Source: Achromobacter denitrificans NBRC 15125
GTDB taxonomy: Bacteria > Pseudomonadota > Gammaproteobacteria > Burkholderiales > Burkholderiaceae_B
Length of the DNA stretch: 64,000 bases
Reading direction: 5' to 3'
NCBI RefSeq assembly: GCF_001571365.1
Contig: NZ_BCTQ01000023.1
Coordinates: 1-64,000 of the forward strand
In this document: positions 55,408 to 64,000 of the stretch, piece by piece
How the letters are laid out: each line of letters begins with the position of its first letter
Position numbering within the stretch: the first letter of the stretch is position 1
Position numbers and translations under genes: made by a program
Notes under the pieces: generated by a model
The model's database searches: none
The model's input: only the letters and a program-made list of their open reading frames with translations
Told to the model about the DNA's origin: nothing

Positions 55408-55682
55408 TCGCCGCACTGCACAAAACGAGTTCGGCATTTACCGCCTTGATTTAGCGGAAGTTTTCGCAGTCTGCCGGGCAAACAGCCCCGGCCACTGCCG
55501 AACCATCATCGATTCCTGACCCCTTTCCTTTCGCCCTGCGTTCCAATCTCCACACGAGAACGCGCCACGCGCATGGTTGATCCGGTCGGCACGATGCTCC
55601 ATCAACCGTCGCCTGGATCCGGCCGCCTAATCTCCTGGCCCGACCAAGCACTGCGTCGCATTGATTGCGGCAAGGGAAAGTA
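55408..55682. other. Long leader of the DEAD-box helicase gene
   Basis: 275 bp non-coding. A hairpin GGTTGAT (55575-55581) with ATCAACC (55601-55607) and a 19-nt loop lies about 75 bp before the start. Long structured leaders are common in cold-responsive helicase genes, so post-transcriptional control is plausible. GGGAAAG precedes the ATG. Confidence 0.5.
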
Positions 55683-57443
55683 ATGTCTTTCGAAACCCTG
55701 GGTCTCGCGCCCGCCCTGTTGTCGGCCGTCCAAGAAGCCGGCTTCGCCACCCCCACCGCCGTCCAGGCCGCCGCCATTCCGCAGGCCCTGGCTGGTCACG
55801 ACCTGATGGTGTCCTCGCAGACGGGCAGCGGCAAGACCGCCGCCTTCATGCTGCCGGCGCTGCACCGTATCGCTCAGCAACCCGCCAACAAGGGCGTCGG
55901 CGTGCAAGTGCTGGTGCTGACCCCGACCCGCGAACTGGCCCTGCAGGTCACCGACGCCACCGCGACCTACGGCCGCAAGCTGGCCGACCTGCGCACCGCC
56001 ACCGTGGTGGGCGGCATGCCCTACGGCGCGCAGCTCAAGGCGCTGTCGCGCCGCGTGGACGTGCTGGTCGCCACCCCCGGCCGCCTGATCGACCACCTGC
56101 AATCCGGCCGCGTCAAGCTGAACACCGTGCACACGCTGGTGCTGGACGAAGCCGACCGCATGCTGGACATGGGCTTCATCGAGGACATCGAGACCATCGT
56201 CGAGCGCCTGCCGGAAGGCCGCCAGACGCTGCTGTTCTCCGCCACGCTGGACGGCACCGTTGCCAAGCTGGCCTCGCGCATGATGCGCGAGCCGCAGCGC
56301 ATCGAGATCGCCGGCGCCAAGGAAAAGCACACCAACATCACGCAAAGCCTGCTGTACGCGGACGACGCCAGCCACAAGATGCAGCTGCTGGACCACGTGC
56401 TGCGCGACGCCTCGCTGGACCAGGCCATCGTCTTCACGTCGACCAAGCGCGGCGCCGACGACCTGGCCGACCGCCTGGCCGACCAAGGCTTTGCTGCCGC
56501 CGCCCTGCACGGCGACATGAACCAACGCCAGCGCACCCGCACCCTGACGCAACTGCAGCGCGGCCAACTGCGCATCCTGGTCGCCACCGACGTGGCCGCC
56601 CGCGGCATCGACGTGCAAGGCATCAGCCACGCCGTCAACTTCGACCTGCCGATGCAGGCCGAAGACTACGTGCACCGCATCGGCCGCACGGGCCGCGCCG
56701 GCCGCAACGGCCTGGCCTTCACGCTGGCCACGCACTCCGAGCGCCACAAGGTTCGCCGCATCGAGCACTACATCGGCCAATCGATCAATCCTGAAGTGAT
56801 CGCCGGCCTGGAGCCCAAGCGCACCCCGCGTCCGTCGACCGGCGGCGCCCCGCGTGGCGGCAAGCCGTTCGGCAAGCGTCCCGGCGGCGGCTACCAGGGC
56901 AACCGCGAAGGCCGCTCCTTCGGCGGCCCGCGAGGCGAGTTCAAGCCGCGTGAAGGCGGTTACCAGGGCGCCCGCGAAGGCGGCTTCCGCGGCGATCGCG
57001 ACGCGCGCCCGGCTCGTTCGTTCGGCGATCGCCCCAGCTTCGGCGATCGTCCCAGCTTCGGCGATCGTCCGCAGCGCGAAGGCGGCTACCAGGGCAATCG
57101 TCCCTGGGGCGACCGTCCCCAGCGTGAAGGCGGCTTCCGTGGCGGCGACCGCGACTCGCGCCCGAGCTTTGGCGACCGCCCCAGCTTCGGCGACCGTCCC
57201 CAGCGCGATGCGCGCCCGTTCAGCGAGCGCCCGCAGCGTGAAGGCGGCTTCCGCGGCGGCGACCGCGATTCGCGTCCGAGCTTCAACGACCGCGCCAGCT
57301 TCGGCGACCGTCCGCAACGCGAAGGCGGCTTCCGTGGCGGCGACCGTCCCGAAGGCGGTTTCCGCGGCAAGCCTTCGTTCGACAAGCGCCCCGGCGGCCC
57401 CGCCAAGCGCTTCGCCAAGCCGGCCGGCGCGCGCCGCGACTGA
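55683..57443 (+). CDS. DEAD-box RNA helicase (RhlE-like) with RGG/FGDRP-rich tail
   Basis: 586 residues from the ATG at 55683. Helicase motifs: Q-motif 'ATPTAVQAAAIP', Walker A 'SQTGSGKTAAFM' (about 42-53), 'TPTRELALQV', 'VLDEADRMLDMGF' (DEAD, about 155-158), 'LFSATLD', 'ATDVAARGIDVQGI' and 'HRIGRTGRAGRNG'. From about residue 379 a 200-residue Arg/Gly-rich tail repeats 'FGDRPSFGDRPQREGGFRGG'-type units, which bind RNA and favour condensates. It remodels ribosomal or mRNA structures, often in the cold. The long leader fits that. Confidence 0.95.
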   Translation: MSFETLGLAPALLSAVQEAGFATPTAVQAAAIPQALAGHDLMVSSQTGSGKTAAFMLPALHRIAQQPANKGVGVQVLVLTPTRELALQVTDATATYGRKLADLRTATVVGGMPYGAQLKALSRRVDVLVATPGRLIDHLQSGRVKLNTVHTLVLDEADRMLDMGFIEDIETIVERLPEGRQTLLFSATLDGTVAKLASRMMREPQRIEIAGAKEKHTNITQSLLYADDASHKMQLLDHVLRDASLDQAIVFTSTKRGADDLADRLADQGFAAAALHGDMNQRQRTRTLTQLQRGQLRILVATDVAARGIDVQGISHAVNFDLPMQAEDYVHRIGRTGRAGRNGLAFTLATHSERHKVRRIEHYIGQSINPEVIAGLEPKRTPRPSTGGAPRGGKPFGKRPGGGYQGNREGRSFGGPRGEFKPREGGYQGAREGGFRGDRDARPARSFGDRPSFGDRPSFGDRPQREGGYQGNRPWGDRPQREGGFRGGDRDSRPSFGDRPSFGDRPQRDARPFSERPQREGGFRGGDRDSRPSFNDRASFGDRPQREGGFRGGDRPEGGFRGKPSFDKRPGGPAKRFAKPAGARRD

Positions 57444-57490
57444 TCCCGGCCCCAGCGGTTCGACAAGAACCGCGCCGGCGATCTGACCGC

Positions 57491-57532
57491 ACCCCAGGCA
57501 TCGGAGGACAATCCGATCCCTGGGGTGTTTTG
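57491..57532 (+). terminator. Rho-independent terminator of helicase gene
   Basis: ACCCCAGGCATCGGA (57491-57505) pairs with TCCGATCCCTGGGGT (57512-57526) around a GGACAA loop, a 15-bp stem with one mismatch, followed by GTTTTG. It lies 48 bp after the stop. Confidence 0.92.
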
Positions 57533-57570
57533 CATTCTCGGCCAGCAATCCGCCTGACGCGGATCTCCGG

Positions 57571-58362
57571 CTACGTGCTTCTCGCGCCCAGCAGCATGCT
57601 GATCTTGCGGGCGACGTTCTGCACGAGCGGAATGATCTCGTGCATGCGGGCTTCATCGGTATAGGCGTCCGTGCTCGTCACGCTGATGGACGCGACGATT
57701 TCTCCGCTGGCATCGCGCACAGGCGTGCCGACGCAACGGATCCCGTCGACGTTTTCGCCCAGGTCAAAGGTGTATCCCTTCGCGGCATAGATCGCCATGG
57801 CTTCCAGCCACTGCTCCAGCGACAGCGGTCCGGCCAGCCCTTTTGCCGCCTCTTGTTCGTAGCGCTTCGTCCAGGCGGCGCGCCCCTGATCGAGAATCAA
57901 CGCCTTGCCCACGCTGGTGCAACACACGGGCTTGCGCCCGCCTATGCGCGTATTGACTTCGATGGGGCGTTTGCCGCCGATCTTGTCGAGATAGATGATG
58001 CCTTCGTCTTCATCCAGCGCGGCCAGATGCACCGTGTCTTGCGTCTGCTCGGCCAGTTCCTCCAGCAAGGGACGGGCCGTCGTGGTGATGGCCGATTCGC
58101 GATAGGCCAGGAAACCCAGCTCGACCAGCCGGCTGCCCAGGCGATATCCCTTGCGGGGCTCGAAATGCAGGTAGCGGATCTGCACCAGCGCCGAAGCCAG
58201 CCGGTGCGTGGTGCTGAAGGCAATGCCGGTTCTGTCCGAGATGTCCTTCACGCTGCGGCAGCCTTCGGCCACCGCGCTCACCACGTCGAGTCCGCGAAAG
58301 AGGGTCTGGCTGGCGAGCGGCTTAGCGATCTTGGCGGTCTTGGTGTCGGGCTTTTCGGTCAT
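57571..58362 (-). CDS. IclR-family transcription regulator
   Basis: 263 residues from the ATG at 58362; an ATG at 58395 is an alternative. N-terminal winged HTH ('LFRGLDVVSAVAEGCRSVKDISDRTGIAFSTTHRLASALV' in parts, about 21-60), then an IclR effector domain with 'TVHLAALDEDEGIIYLDKIGGKRPIEV', 'CCTSVGKALI' and '[24 protein letters not shown]', all read in parts. It is the last gene after the MHS transporter and the meta-pathway tail genes on the same strand, so it probably regulates them in response to an aromatic-pathway intermediate. Confidence 0.9.
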   Translation of the reverse strand: MTEKPDTKTAKIAKPLASQTLFRGLDVVSAVAEGCRSVKDISDRTGIAFSTTHRLASALVQIRYLHFEPRKGYRLGSRLVELGFLAYRESAITTTARPLLEELAEQTQDTVHLAALDEDEGIIYLDKIGGKRPIEVNTRIGGRKPVCCTSVGKALILDQGRAAWTKRYEQEAAKGLAGPLSLEQWLEAMAIYAAKGYTFDLGENVDGIRCVGTPVRDASGEIVASISVTSTDAYTDEARMHEIIPLVQNVARKISMLLGARST

Positions 58363-58444
58363 TTCGTGAGCAGTGAGTGACGGATCGTGAAGCATCGGCC
58401 AGCCATCGGCGCCGCCGGCGCCGATGCCTCACGCACTCGCTGCG

Positions 58445-59818
58445 TCACGCATCCAGCGGTTGTCCGGTGCGATCCTTGGTGAAGCTGATCGCGATCAGCG
58501 ATACCAAAGCGCACAGGGCAATGAAGATCGCAACCGGGACATAGCTGCCATGATACCGGGCCAGCAAGGCCGTGGCGATGAGCGGCATCGGGCCGCCGAC
58601 CAGCGCGGCCCCTACCTGGTAGCCGAGCGAAATGCCGGTGTAGCGCACATTCGGCGGAAAGCTCTCGGCGAAGAAGGTGCCCAGCACCGAACCGTAGGTG
58701 GACCAGATGATGGAAAAGCCGACCACCACCGCCGCCGTGGAAATCAGCGCCGAACCCTGGTTGAGCAGCCAGAAGTAAGGCAGCGCATAGACCACGATCG
58801 CGACCGAGCCCCACACAAAGACTTTCTTGCGGCCGATCCGGTCGGACAACGCGCCAAAATACAGCATGACCGGCACGGCGATCAGCGCGGCGACCAGCAC
58901 CACGTTCAGCGCCGCGACACGCTCATAGCCCAGGCCCACCAAGTACGAAATGGTGAACGTGGCGAAGAGAAAGAAGGTGCTGGTCTCCACGAACTTGGCG
59001 CCAATGGCGATCAGCACGGCGCGCCAATGTCGGGTCAGCGTTTCCACCAGCGGCATCCGCTTGTGTTCGGCGCTCTTGGGATTCGCCCGCGCCTCTGCGG
59101 CCACCTTGCGGAAGGACGGCGTCTCTTCCACCTTGTTGCGGATCCACATGCCGATCAGCACGAGCACGATGGACAGCACGAACGGGATGCGCCAGCCGTA
59201 GGACAGGAAGGCTTCTTCCGAAAACAGCGCACTCAGGCCCGAGGTGACGAAGTTGCCCAGCGCCAGGCCGAACAGCGCGCCGGTTTGCGGCACCGCGCCG
59301 TAGAAGCCCCGCTTTTCGGCGGGCGAGTATTCCACCGCCAGCAATACGCCGCCTCCCCATTCGCCGCCCAGCGCCAGCCCCTGCAACAAGCGCAGCAGGG
59401 TCAGCAAGATGGGCGACCATACGCCTATGCTCGCATAGGTCGGCGTCAGGCCGATCAGCACCGTGGAGATCCCCATGATGGACAGCGTTATCACCAGCGT
59501 CTTCTTGCGGCCGACGCGGTCGCCCACGTGCGCAAAGACGATGCCGCCTATGGGACGTATCAGGAACGCCAGCGCGAACGAGGCGAGCGCCAGCAACTGG
59601 CTGGTCACGGGGTCGTCCGAGGGAAAGAACAGCCTGCCGAAGACGATGGACGACATGGTTCCGTAGAGGAAATAGTCATACCACTCGATGGTGCTGCCCA
59701 CCGCGCTGCCAAACAGCGCGCGCCGGCGGTCGGCCGGGCTGATGGCGGCGGTTGCCGAAGCGGCGTTGTTGCCCGCCGGCCTGTTGCCCGCGGTCGGGGC
59801 CAGTTGTGTTGCGCTCAT
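58445..59818 (-). CDS. MFS metabolite:H+ symporter (MHS family)
   Basis: 457 residues from the ATG at 59818; the frame is open to 59941 but that sequence is unconserved. Twelve membrane segments. 'GSAVGSTIEWYDYFLYGTMSSIVFGRLFFPS' (in parts) is the MHS hallmark; 'GDRVGRKKTL' and 'LSDRIGRKKVFVW' are the two MFS loop motifs, and 'LLRLLQGLALGGEWGGGVLL' the MHS Gly-rich segment. Relatives carry shikimate, alpha-ketoglutarate, proline or aromatic acids. Its place beside aldolase and aldehyde dehydrogenase genes suggests an acid feeding that pathway. Confidence 0.92.
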   Translation of the reverse strand: MSATQLAPTAGNRPAGNNAASATAAISPADRRRALFGSAVGSTIEWYDYFLYGTMSSIVFGRLFFPSDDPVTSQLLALASFALAFLIRPIGGIVFAHVGDRVGRKKTLVITLSIMGISTVLIGLTPTYASIGVWSPILLTLLRLLQGLALGGEWGGGVLLAVEYSPAEKRGFYGAVPQTGALFGLALGNFVTSGLSALFSEEAFLSYGWRIPFVLSIVLVLIGMWIRNKVEETPSFRKVAAEARANPKSAEHKRMPLVETLTRHWRAVLIAIGAKFVETSTFFLFATFTISYLVGLGYERVAALNVVLVAALIAVPVMLYFGALSDRIGRKKVFVWGSVAIVVYALPYFWLLNQGSALISTAAVVVGFSIIWSTYGSVLGTFFAESFPPNVRYTGISLGYQVGAALVGGPMPLIATALLARYHGSYVPVAIFIALCALVSLIAISFTKDRTGQPLDA

Positions 59819-59995
59819 GGTCTTGTTTGTCTCGTGAGTGTTCGATCGGACATCCGCGGAGAATTCCCCGCATGAAATGGATGCCGTGCTTTTCTTGTAC
59901 TTGCGCCGGCAAACCGCCGGCTCGGACCCAGCCCGCCTCAAGCCTGCCGGCTGCCCACGCGGGAGCGGCCGGCAGCGGGCTTGGTTTCCCGCGGC

Positions 59996-61015
59996 TCAGG
60001 CGCGCTGCTTGAGGATGTCCAACGCCACGTCGACGATCATGTCCTCCTGGCCGCCCACCATGCGGCGCTTGCCCAGTTCGACCAGGATGTCCACCGTCTT
60101 CAACCGATACTTCGCCGCCGCCGCCTCGGCATGGCGCAAGAACGAGCTGTACACGCCCGCATAGCCCAGCGCCAGCGTCTCGCGGTCCACCCGCACCGGA
60201 CGGTCCTGCAACGGGCGCACGATGTCGTCGGCCGCGTCCATGAGCTTGTAGAGATCGGTGCCATGGTTCCAACCCATGCGGTCGATGGCGGCGATGAAGG
60301 CCTCCAGCGGCGCATTGCCCGCGCCGGCGCCCATGCCGGCCAGACTCGCGTCCACGCGGTCGCAGCCCTCTTCCACCGCGACGATGGAGTTGGCCACCCC
60401 CAGGCTCAGGTTGTGGTGGGCATGCATGCCGGTCTGCGTTTCAGGCTTGAGCACATCCTTGAACGCGCGAAAGCGGTCCCGCACATCCTGCATGCCCAGC
60501 GCGCCGCCGGAGTCCACCACGTAGCAGCAGGTCGCGCCGTAGCTCTCCATGAGCTTGGCCTGCCGCGCGAGGGCCTGCGGTTCGGTCATGTGGCTCATCA
60601 TCAGAAAACCCACCGCCTCCATGCCGAGATGGCGGGCATATTCGATGTGCTGCCGGGACACATCGGCCTCGGTGCAGTGCGTGGCCACGCGCACCACGCG
60701 CACGCCGGCGTCATAGGCGTTCTTCAGGTCGTGCACGGTGCCGATGCCGGGCAGCAGCAGCGTCGCGATCCTGGCGTGCTTGACCACGCTGGCCACGGCC
60801 TCGATCCATTCCAGATCGGTGTGCGCGCCAAAACCGTAGTTGAAACTCGATCCCTGCAGGCCGTCGCCATGCGCGACCTCGATGGAATCCACTTTGGCGT
60901 CATCCAGCGCCTGGGCGATCCGCCTGGCGTCTTCAACGCTGTATTGATGACGGATGGCGTGGCTGCCATCGCGCAGCGTCACGTCGGAAATGTAGATTTT
61001 CTTGGCTTGATTCAT
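59996..61015 (-). CDS. mhpE: 4-hydroxy-2-oxovalerate aldolase
   Basis: 339 residues, DRE-TIM metallolyase fold. '[16 protein letters not shown]' (about 10-25) holds the metal-binding Asp and catalytic Arg-Asp. '[20 protein letters not shown]' carries the His-x-His metal site, and '[22 protein letters not shown]' (in parts) is family-specific. The C-terminal domain forms the channel to the aldehyde dehydrogenase. It splits 4-hydroxy-2-oxovalerate to pyruvate and acetaldehyde. It starts 15 bp after the dehydrogenase stop. Confidence 0.96.
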   Translation of the reverse strand: MNQAKKIYISDVTLRDGSHAIRHQYSVEDARRIAQALDDAKVDSIEVAHGDGLQGSSFNYGFGAHTDLEWIEAVASVVKHARIATLLLPGIGTVHDLKNAYDAGVRVVRVATHCTEADVSRQHIEYARHLGMEAVGFLMMSHMTEPQALARQAKLMESYGATCCYVVDSGGALGMQDVRDRFRAFKDVLKPETQTGMHAHHNLSLGVANSIVAVEEGCDRVDASLAGMGAGAGNAPLEAFIAAIDRMGWNHGTDLYKLMDAADDIVRPLQDRPVRVDRETLALGYAGVYSSFLRHAEAAAAKYRLKTVDILVELGKRRMVGGQEDMIVDVALDILKQRA

Positions 61016-61030
61016 GGTGTGTTGCCGCTC

Positions 61031-61987
61031 TCAAACAGCCACGGTGGTTGCCAGCATGCGCTTGGCCATGTGTTCCGCGGTGCGCAGACCCGCGCTGGTC
61101 ATGATGTCCAGGTTGCCGGCGTAGGCCGGCAGATAGTGGGCCGCGCCTTCAACTTCCAGGAAGATCGAGGTCTTCAGTCCCGTGAGCGCATCGCCCACGC
61201 CAGGCAGGCGCACCGGCGTGTCGATACGGTCGAACTGCACCCGCTGCTTCATACGGTAGCCGGGCACGTAGGCCTGCACGGCGGCCGCCATCTCCTCGAT
61301 CGAACGGGCGATCGCGTCTTCGTCGGCCAGCTCGCTCAGCGTATAGACGGTGTCGCGCATGATCAGCGGCGGCTCGGCCGGGTTCAGCACAATGATGGCC
61401 TTGCCCTTGGTGGCGCCGCCCACCGCTTCGATCGCCCTGGACGTGGTCTCGGTGAACTCGTCGATGTTGGCGCGCGTGCCGGGGCCCGCGCTCTTGCTGG
61501 AGATCGACGCCACGATTTCGCCATAGTGCACTTTGGCGACGCGCGACACGGCCGCCACCATCGGAATCGTCGCCTGGCCGCCGCACGTCACCATGTTCAC
61601 GTTCAGCGCGTCCAGGTGCGCCTCGCCATTGACCACGGGAATGCAATACGGGCCGATGGCGGCGGGCGTGAGATCCACCATGCGGATTCCGGGCTTGAGG
61701 GCGCGCAGGAAGGCATCGTTCTTCACATGCGCGCCGGCGCTGGTGGCATCGAACACAAAGTCAATCTCTTGGAAGACCGGCAGCCGCGCCAGGCCTTCGA
61801 CGCCCTCGTGCGTGGTGGCCACGCCCAGGCGCGCCGCGCGGGCCAGGCCGTCCGATTGCGGGTCGATGCCGACCATCGCCCCGATTTCGATGTGTTGCCC
61901 ATGGCGCAGGATCTTGATCATCAGATCCGTGCCGATGTTGCCGCTGCCAATGATGGCGGCCTTGAGTTTGCGTTGGGTGTTCGACAC
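61031..61987 (-). CDS. mhpF: Acetaldehyde dehydrogenase (CoA-acylating)
   Basis: 318 residues. NAD-binding '[18 protein letters not shown]' (about 10-27), '[12 protein letters not shown]', and the catalytic Cys of '[16 protein letters not shown]' (about residue 135). '[14 protein letters not shown]' is typical of the DmpF/BphJ group. It converts acetaldehyde channelled from the aldolase to acetyl-CoA. It is the first gene of the minus-strand operon; no 2-hydroxypenta-2,4-dienoate hydratase or ring-cleavage gene is nearby. Confidence 0.96.
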   Translation of the reverse strand: MSNTQRKLKAAIIGSGNIGTDLMIKILRHGQHIEIGAMVGIDPQSDGLARAARLGVATTHEGVEGLARLPVFQEIDFVFDATSAGAHVKNDAFLRALKPGIRMVDLTPAAIGPYCIPVVNGEAHLDALNVNMVTCGGQATIPMVAAVSRVAKVHYGEIVASISSKSAGPGTRANIDEFTETTSRAIEAVGGATKGKAIIVLNPAEPPLIMRDTVYTLSELADEDAIARSIEEMAAAVQAYVPGYRMKQRVQFDRIDTPVRLPGVGDALTGLKTSIFLEVEGAAHYLPAYAGNLDIMTSAGLRTAEHMAKRMLATTVAV

Positions 61988-62054
61988 GTGGCTCCTTCCT
62001 CTTTCCTGGCATCGTTCTGTGCTTCGACGTGGGAGCGAGTGTAGGGAGGTTTTT

Positions 62055-62085
62055 TTAAATTATCAATATATAAGTATCAATCTCA
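62055..62085. promoter_or_regulatory. AT-rich divergent promoter with repeated TATCAAT
   Basis: Between mhpF (minus) and the MidA-type gene (plus). TATCAAT occurs at 62061-62067 and 62075-62081, 14 bp apart, in an AT-rich stretch. It could be part of the mhpF promoter or an operator for the IclR-type regulator; not assignable without data. Confidence 0.45.
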
Positions 62086-62181
62086 TATAGTGAGTAAAAA
62101 GGCTAGCGCCAGCAGGCGGCCTGAATCCGGCGCGCCTCCGAGGCCCGGCTAAAATTGCCCGATTCTTCAAATAGCCGCTCC

Positions 62182-63372
62182 ATGCAACGCCCTTCTCCCG
62201 CCCATCTCCCGCCTCTGGACCCCGCCGCCCAGGAACACAGCGCCGCCATGGCTGCCCACCTGCGCGACGCCATCATGGCCAATGGCGGCTGGCTGCCCTT
62301 CGACCGCTGGATGGCGCAGGCGCTGTACGCGCCCGGGCTGGGCTATTACGCGGCGGGCAACGTCAAGCTGGCCGATGCGGATGGCGACGCCCGCGCGCCG
62401 GCCGGCGACTTCGTCACCGCCCCCCAGCTGACGCCGCTGTTCGCCCGCACCCTGGCGCGCCAGGCCGCCCAGGTGCTGCGCCAGACCGGCACCGACGCCG
62501 TGCTGGAATTCGGCGCCGGCACCGGCGCGCTGGCCGAAGGCGTGCTGGGCGAACTGGACGCGATGGGGCTGGCGCAGACCCGCTACCTGATCCTGGAAGT
62601 GTCCGCCGACCTCCGCGCGCGCCAGGCCGAAAGGCTGGCGGCGTATGGCGACCGCGTGCAGTGGCTGGATGCGCTGCCCGCCGCCTTCGCCGGCTGCGTA
62701 CTGGCCAACGAAGTCCTGGACGCGATGCCCATTTCGATTTTCCGCTGGAGCGAGGACGGGAGCACGGTGCTGGAACGCGGCGTGGCGCTGGACGCCTCCC
62801 AGGCATTCGCGTGGGACGACCGGCCCGCGCCGCCCGAGCTGGCGGCCGCCGTCGCCGGCCGCATGCCGGCGCTGCCCGGCTACATGTCCGAAATCAATCT
62901 GCAAGGCGAGGCCTGGATCGCCGCGATGGGCAGCTGGCTCGAACGGGGCGCCGCGCTGCTGGTGGACTATGGCTTCCCCCGCGGCGAGTATTACCATCCG
63001 CAGCGGGCGGGCGGCACGCTCATGTGCCATCTGCGGCATCACGCGCACGGCGATCCGTTCACCGCGCCGGGCCTGCAGGACATCACCGCGCACGTCGACT
63101 TCACCGCGATGGCCGATGCCGCGCTGGCGGCCGGCCTGCAAGTCCTGGGCTATACCTCGCAGGCCCGCTTCCTGATGAATGCGGGGCTGATGGACCTGCT
63201 GGCCCAGCTCGATCCCGCGGATGTGCAGAACTACGCGAAAACCGTCGCCCCGGTGCAGAAGCTGCTGTCCGAAGCGGAAATGGGCGAGCTGTTCAAGGTG
63301 CTGGCGGTGGGACGCGGCATGACCGAGCCGCTGACGGGTTTCTCCCGCGGCGACCGACTGGGCAAGCTATAG
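62182..63372 (+). CDS. MidA/NDUFAF7-family SAM-dependent methyltransferase
   Basis: 396 residues from the ATG at 62182. The family begins 'LRDAIMANGGWLPFDRWMAQALYAPGLGYYAAGN' (in parts), then 'GDFVTAPQLTPLFARTLA', the SAM loop 'VLEFGAGTGALAEGVL' (about 113-128), 'VLANEVLDAMPI' and 'LLVDYGFPRGEYYHPQR'. The eukaryotic counterpart methylates an Arg of a complex I subunit. The bacterial substrate is unproven. It runs convergently with the CCA-enzyme gene. Confidence 0.92.
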   Translation: MQRPSPAHLPPLDPAAQEHSAAMAAHLRDAIMANGGWLPFDRWMAQALYAPGLGYYAAGNVKLADADGDARAPAGDFVTAPQLTPLFARTLARQAAQVLRQTGTDAVLEFGAGTGALAEGVLGELDAMGLAQTRYLILEVSADLRARQAERLAAYGDRVQWLDALPAAFAGCVLANEVLDAMPISIFRWSEDGSTVLERGVALDASQAFAWDDRPAPPELAAAVAGRMPALPGYMSEINLQGEAWIAAMGSWLERGAALLVDYGFPRGEYYHPQRAGGTLMCHLRHHAHGDPFTAPGLQDITAHVDFTAMADAALAAGLQVLGYTSQARFLMNAGLMDLLAQLDPADVQNYAKTVAPVQKLLSEAEMGELFKVLAVGRGMTEPLTGFSRGDRLGKL

Positions 63373-63377
63373 CGGCG

Positions 63378-64000
63378 CTATGGCGAGGCGGCGTCCGCGC
63401 GCAGGCGCTCCAGCCTGGCTTCGCGCACGCTTTCCTTGATGCGCGCCGGATCGCCGGCGCAGGCTTTCGCGATCGCGCCCGCGTCCACGCCGCGCACCGC
63501 GGCCACGCGCAAGCGCCACGCCGCCCGGTCCACGGGCTGGCGCACCGACGCGGCCTCCAGAAGATCGAAGAATCGTTCCGGCTTGCGCAGCGCGTCGGCG
63601 CGCTCCATCAGAACCAGTTGCGCGACGATGGGATCCGCATGCTGCGTGGAAGCGTCCAGGCCGGCCAGCACCTCGGGCAGCAGCCGCGCGTAGTCGTTGC
63701 ATTCCGTGGGCACGCGCAGCCGGCGGCCCAGGGCCTCGCGCTCGGGCGTCAGGCGGCACAGCAACGCGTAGCGGCCCGGCAAGGACAGGCCCATGCCGGC
63801 CGCGCGATCGACGTCCGCGGCCACCTCGTCCACGCCTTGCAGCTCCGGCATCACCCTCGCCAGCGCGCCGCAAGCCTGCAGGACGCCCAGCATGCGCGAG
63901 GGCGTCGCCGCCATCAGGCCGCGCGACAGTTCTTTCCAGACCCGCTCGGCCACCAGCGCGTCGGCCTCGCCGGCCTCGACCATGCGCCGGCATAGTTCCA
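63378..64000 (-). CDS. cca: CCA tRNA nucleotidyltransferase, C-terminal part (truncated by window)
   Basis: Open from the window edge, so only the last 207 residues are seen; the nucleotidyltransferase head lies beyond 64000. The visible part begins '[29 protein letters not shown]' (in parts), the region after the head and neck domains, and continues as the helical body and tail. The enzyme adds or repairs the 3' CCA of tRNAs. The HD-domain metal motif is not apparent in the visible part. Its stop is 5 bp from the convergent MidA-type gene stop. Confidence 0.85.
   Translation of the reverse strand, partial: ELCRRMVEAGEADALVAERVWKELSRGLMAATPSRMLGVLQACGALARVMPELQGVDEVAADVDRAAGMGLSLPGRYALLCRLTPEREALGRRLRVPTECNDYARLLPEVLAGLDASTQHADPIVAQLVLMERADALRKPERFFDLLEAASVRQPVDRAAWRLRVAAVRGVDAGAIAKACAGDPARIKESVREARLERLRADAASP

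Noticed and set aside
57000-57420. Regularly spaced short repeats resembling a CRISPR or minisatellite array
   Set aside because: They are in frame and encode the FGDRP/GGFRGG units of the helicase tail; no spacer structure and no cas genes.
55602-57656. 684-codon open frame on the minus strand
   Set aside because: It mirrors the helicase gene and its repetitive tail; composition is Ala/Arg/Gly-rich without domain logic.
59981-62044. 687-codon open frame on the plus strand
   Set aside because: It is antisense to mhpE and mhpF, whose active-site motifs are clear.

Overview
The window is high-GC (clearly above 60% by eye), densely coded DNA. Gene content and order point to a betaproteobacterium of the family Alcaligenaceae, most like Achromobacter or Bordetella. 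The clues are yraN-diaA-BON lipoprotein-thioredoxin, argB-nucleotidase-slmA, mreBCD-mrdA-rodA facing gatCAB, pyrE next to an ExoIII gene, and two branched-chain-type (Liv/HAAT) ABC transporter loci. Most of it reads as core chromosome. I see no prophage, integrase, IS transposase, rRNA, tRNA or CRISPR array. The identification rests on recognised protein families, not on a database search.

Layout. 0-9 kb: envelope and replication housekeeping (yraN fragment, diaA, BON lipoprotein, TlpA-like protein), an orphan MetQ-like binding protein, argB, a HAD nucleotidase, slmA, then a DASS transporter paired with an LDH2-type dehydrogenase. 9-15 kb (minus): the rod-shape operon mreBCD-mrdA-rodA. 15-18.4 kb (plus): gatCAB, where gatA carries an in-frame palindromic insert. 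18.4-19.1 kb: a toxin-antitoxin remnant with an intact antitoxin and a deleted PIN toxin. 19-27.6 kb: pyrE, ExoIII, LysR/LysE pairs, gdhA with candidate NtrC boxes at its promoter, PCu(A)C, and argP/argO.

28-33 kb: Liv locus 1 (livK, livH, a fused livM-livG, livF). 33-34.1 kb: ohr and ohrR, with a perfect palindromic operator and a degenerate second copy. 34.1-43.7 kb: a Crp/Fnr-type regulator diverging from Liv locus 2, which is bracketed by two different acyl/aryl-CoA ligase-type genes. It looks like a carboxylic-acid uptake-and-activation unit and is the best candidate here for an under-described system.

43.7-48 kb: a sulfide/persulfide cluster (BigR/SqrR-type repressor, two YeeE/YedE-type proteins, SQR-like flavoprotein, TauE exporter) diverging from a persulfide-dioxygenase-like metallo-hydrolase, with a palindromic operator between. 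48-57.5 kb: a PPK2-type phosphotransferase, GNAT, HIT, nhaA, DUF488, a short-chain dehydrogenase, TenA, a small membrane protein, ung, and a DEAD-box helicase with a repetitive tail. 57.5-62 kb (minus): acetaldehyde dehydrogenase, 4-hydroxy-2-oxovalerate aldolase, an MHS transporter and an IclR regulator, the last steps of a meta-cleavage pathway without the upstream enzymes. 62-64 kb: a MidA-type methyltransferase and the C-terminal part of a CCA-adding enzyme cut by the window end.

Non-coding structure is notable. A roughly 95-bp GC-rich palindromic repeat lies directly after the stop codons of argB, gdhA and both liv binding-protein genes. A MITE/REP-like element precedes gdhA, and there are several operator-grade inverted repeats.
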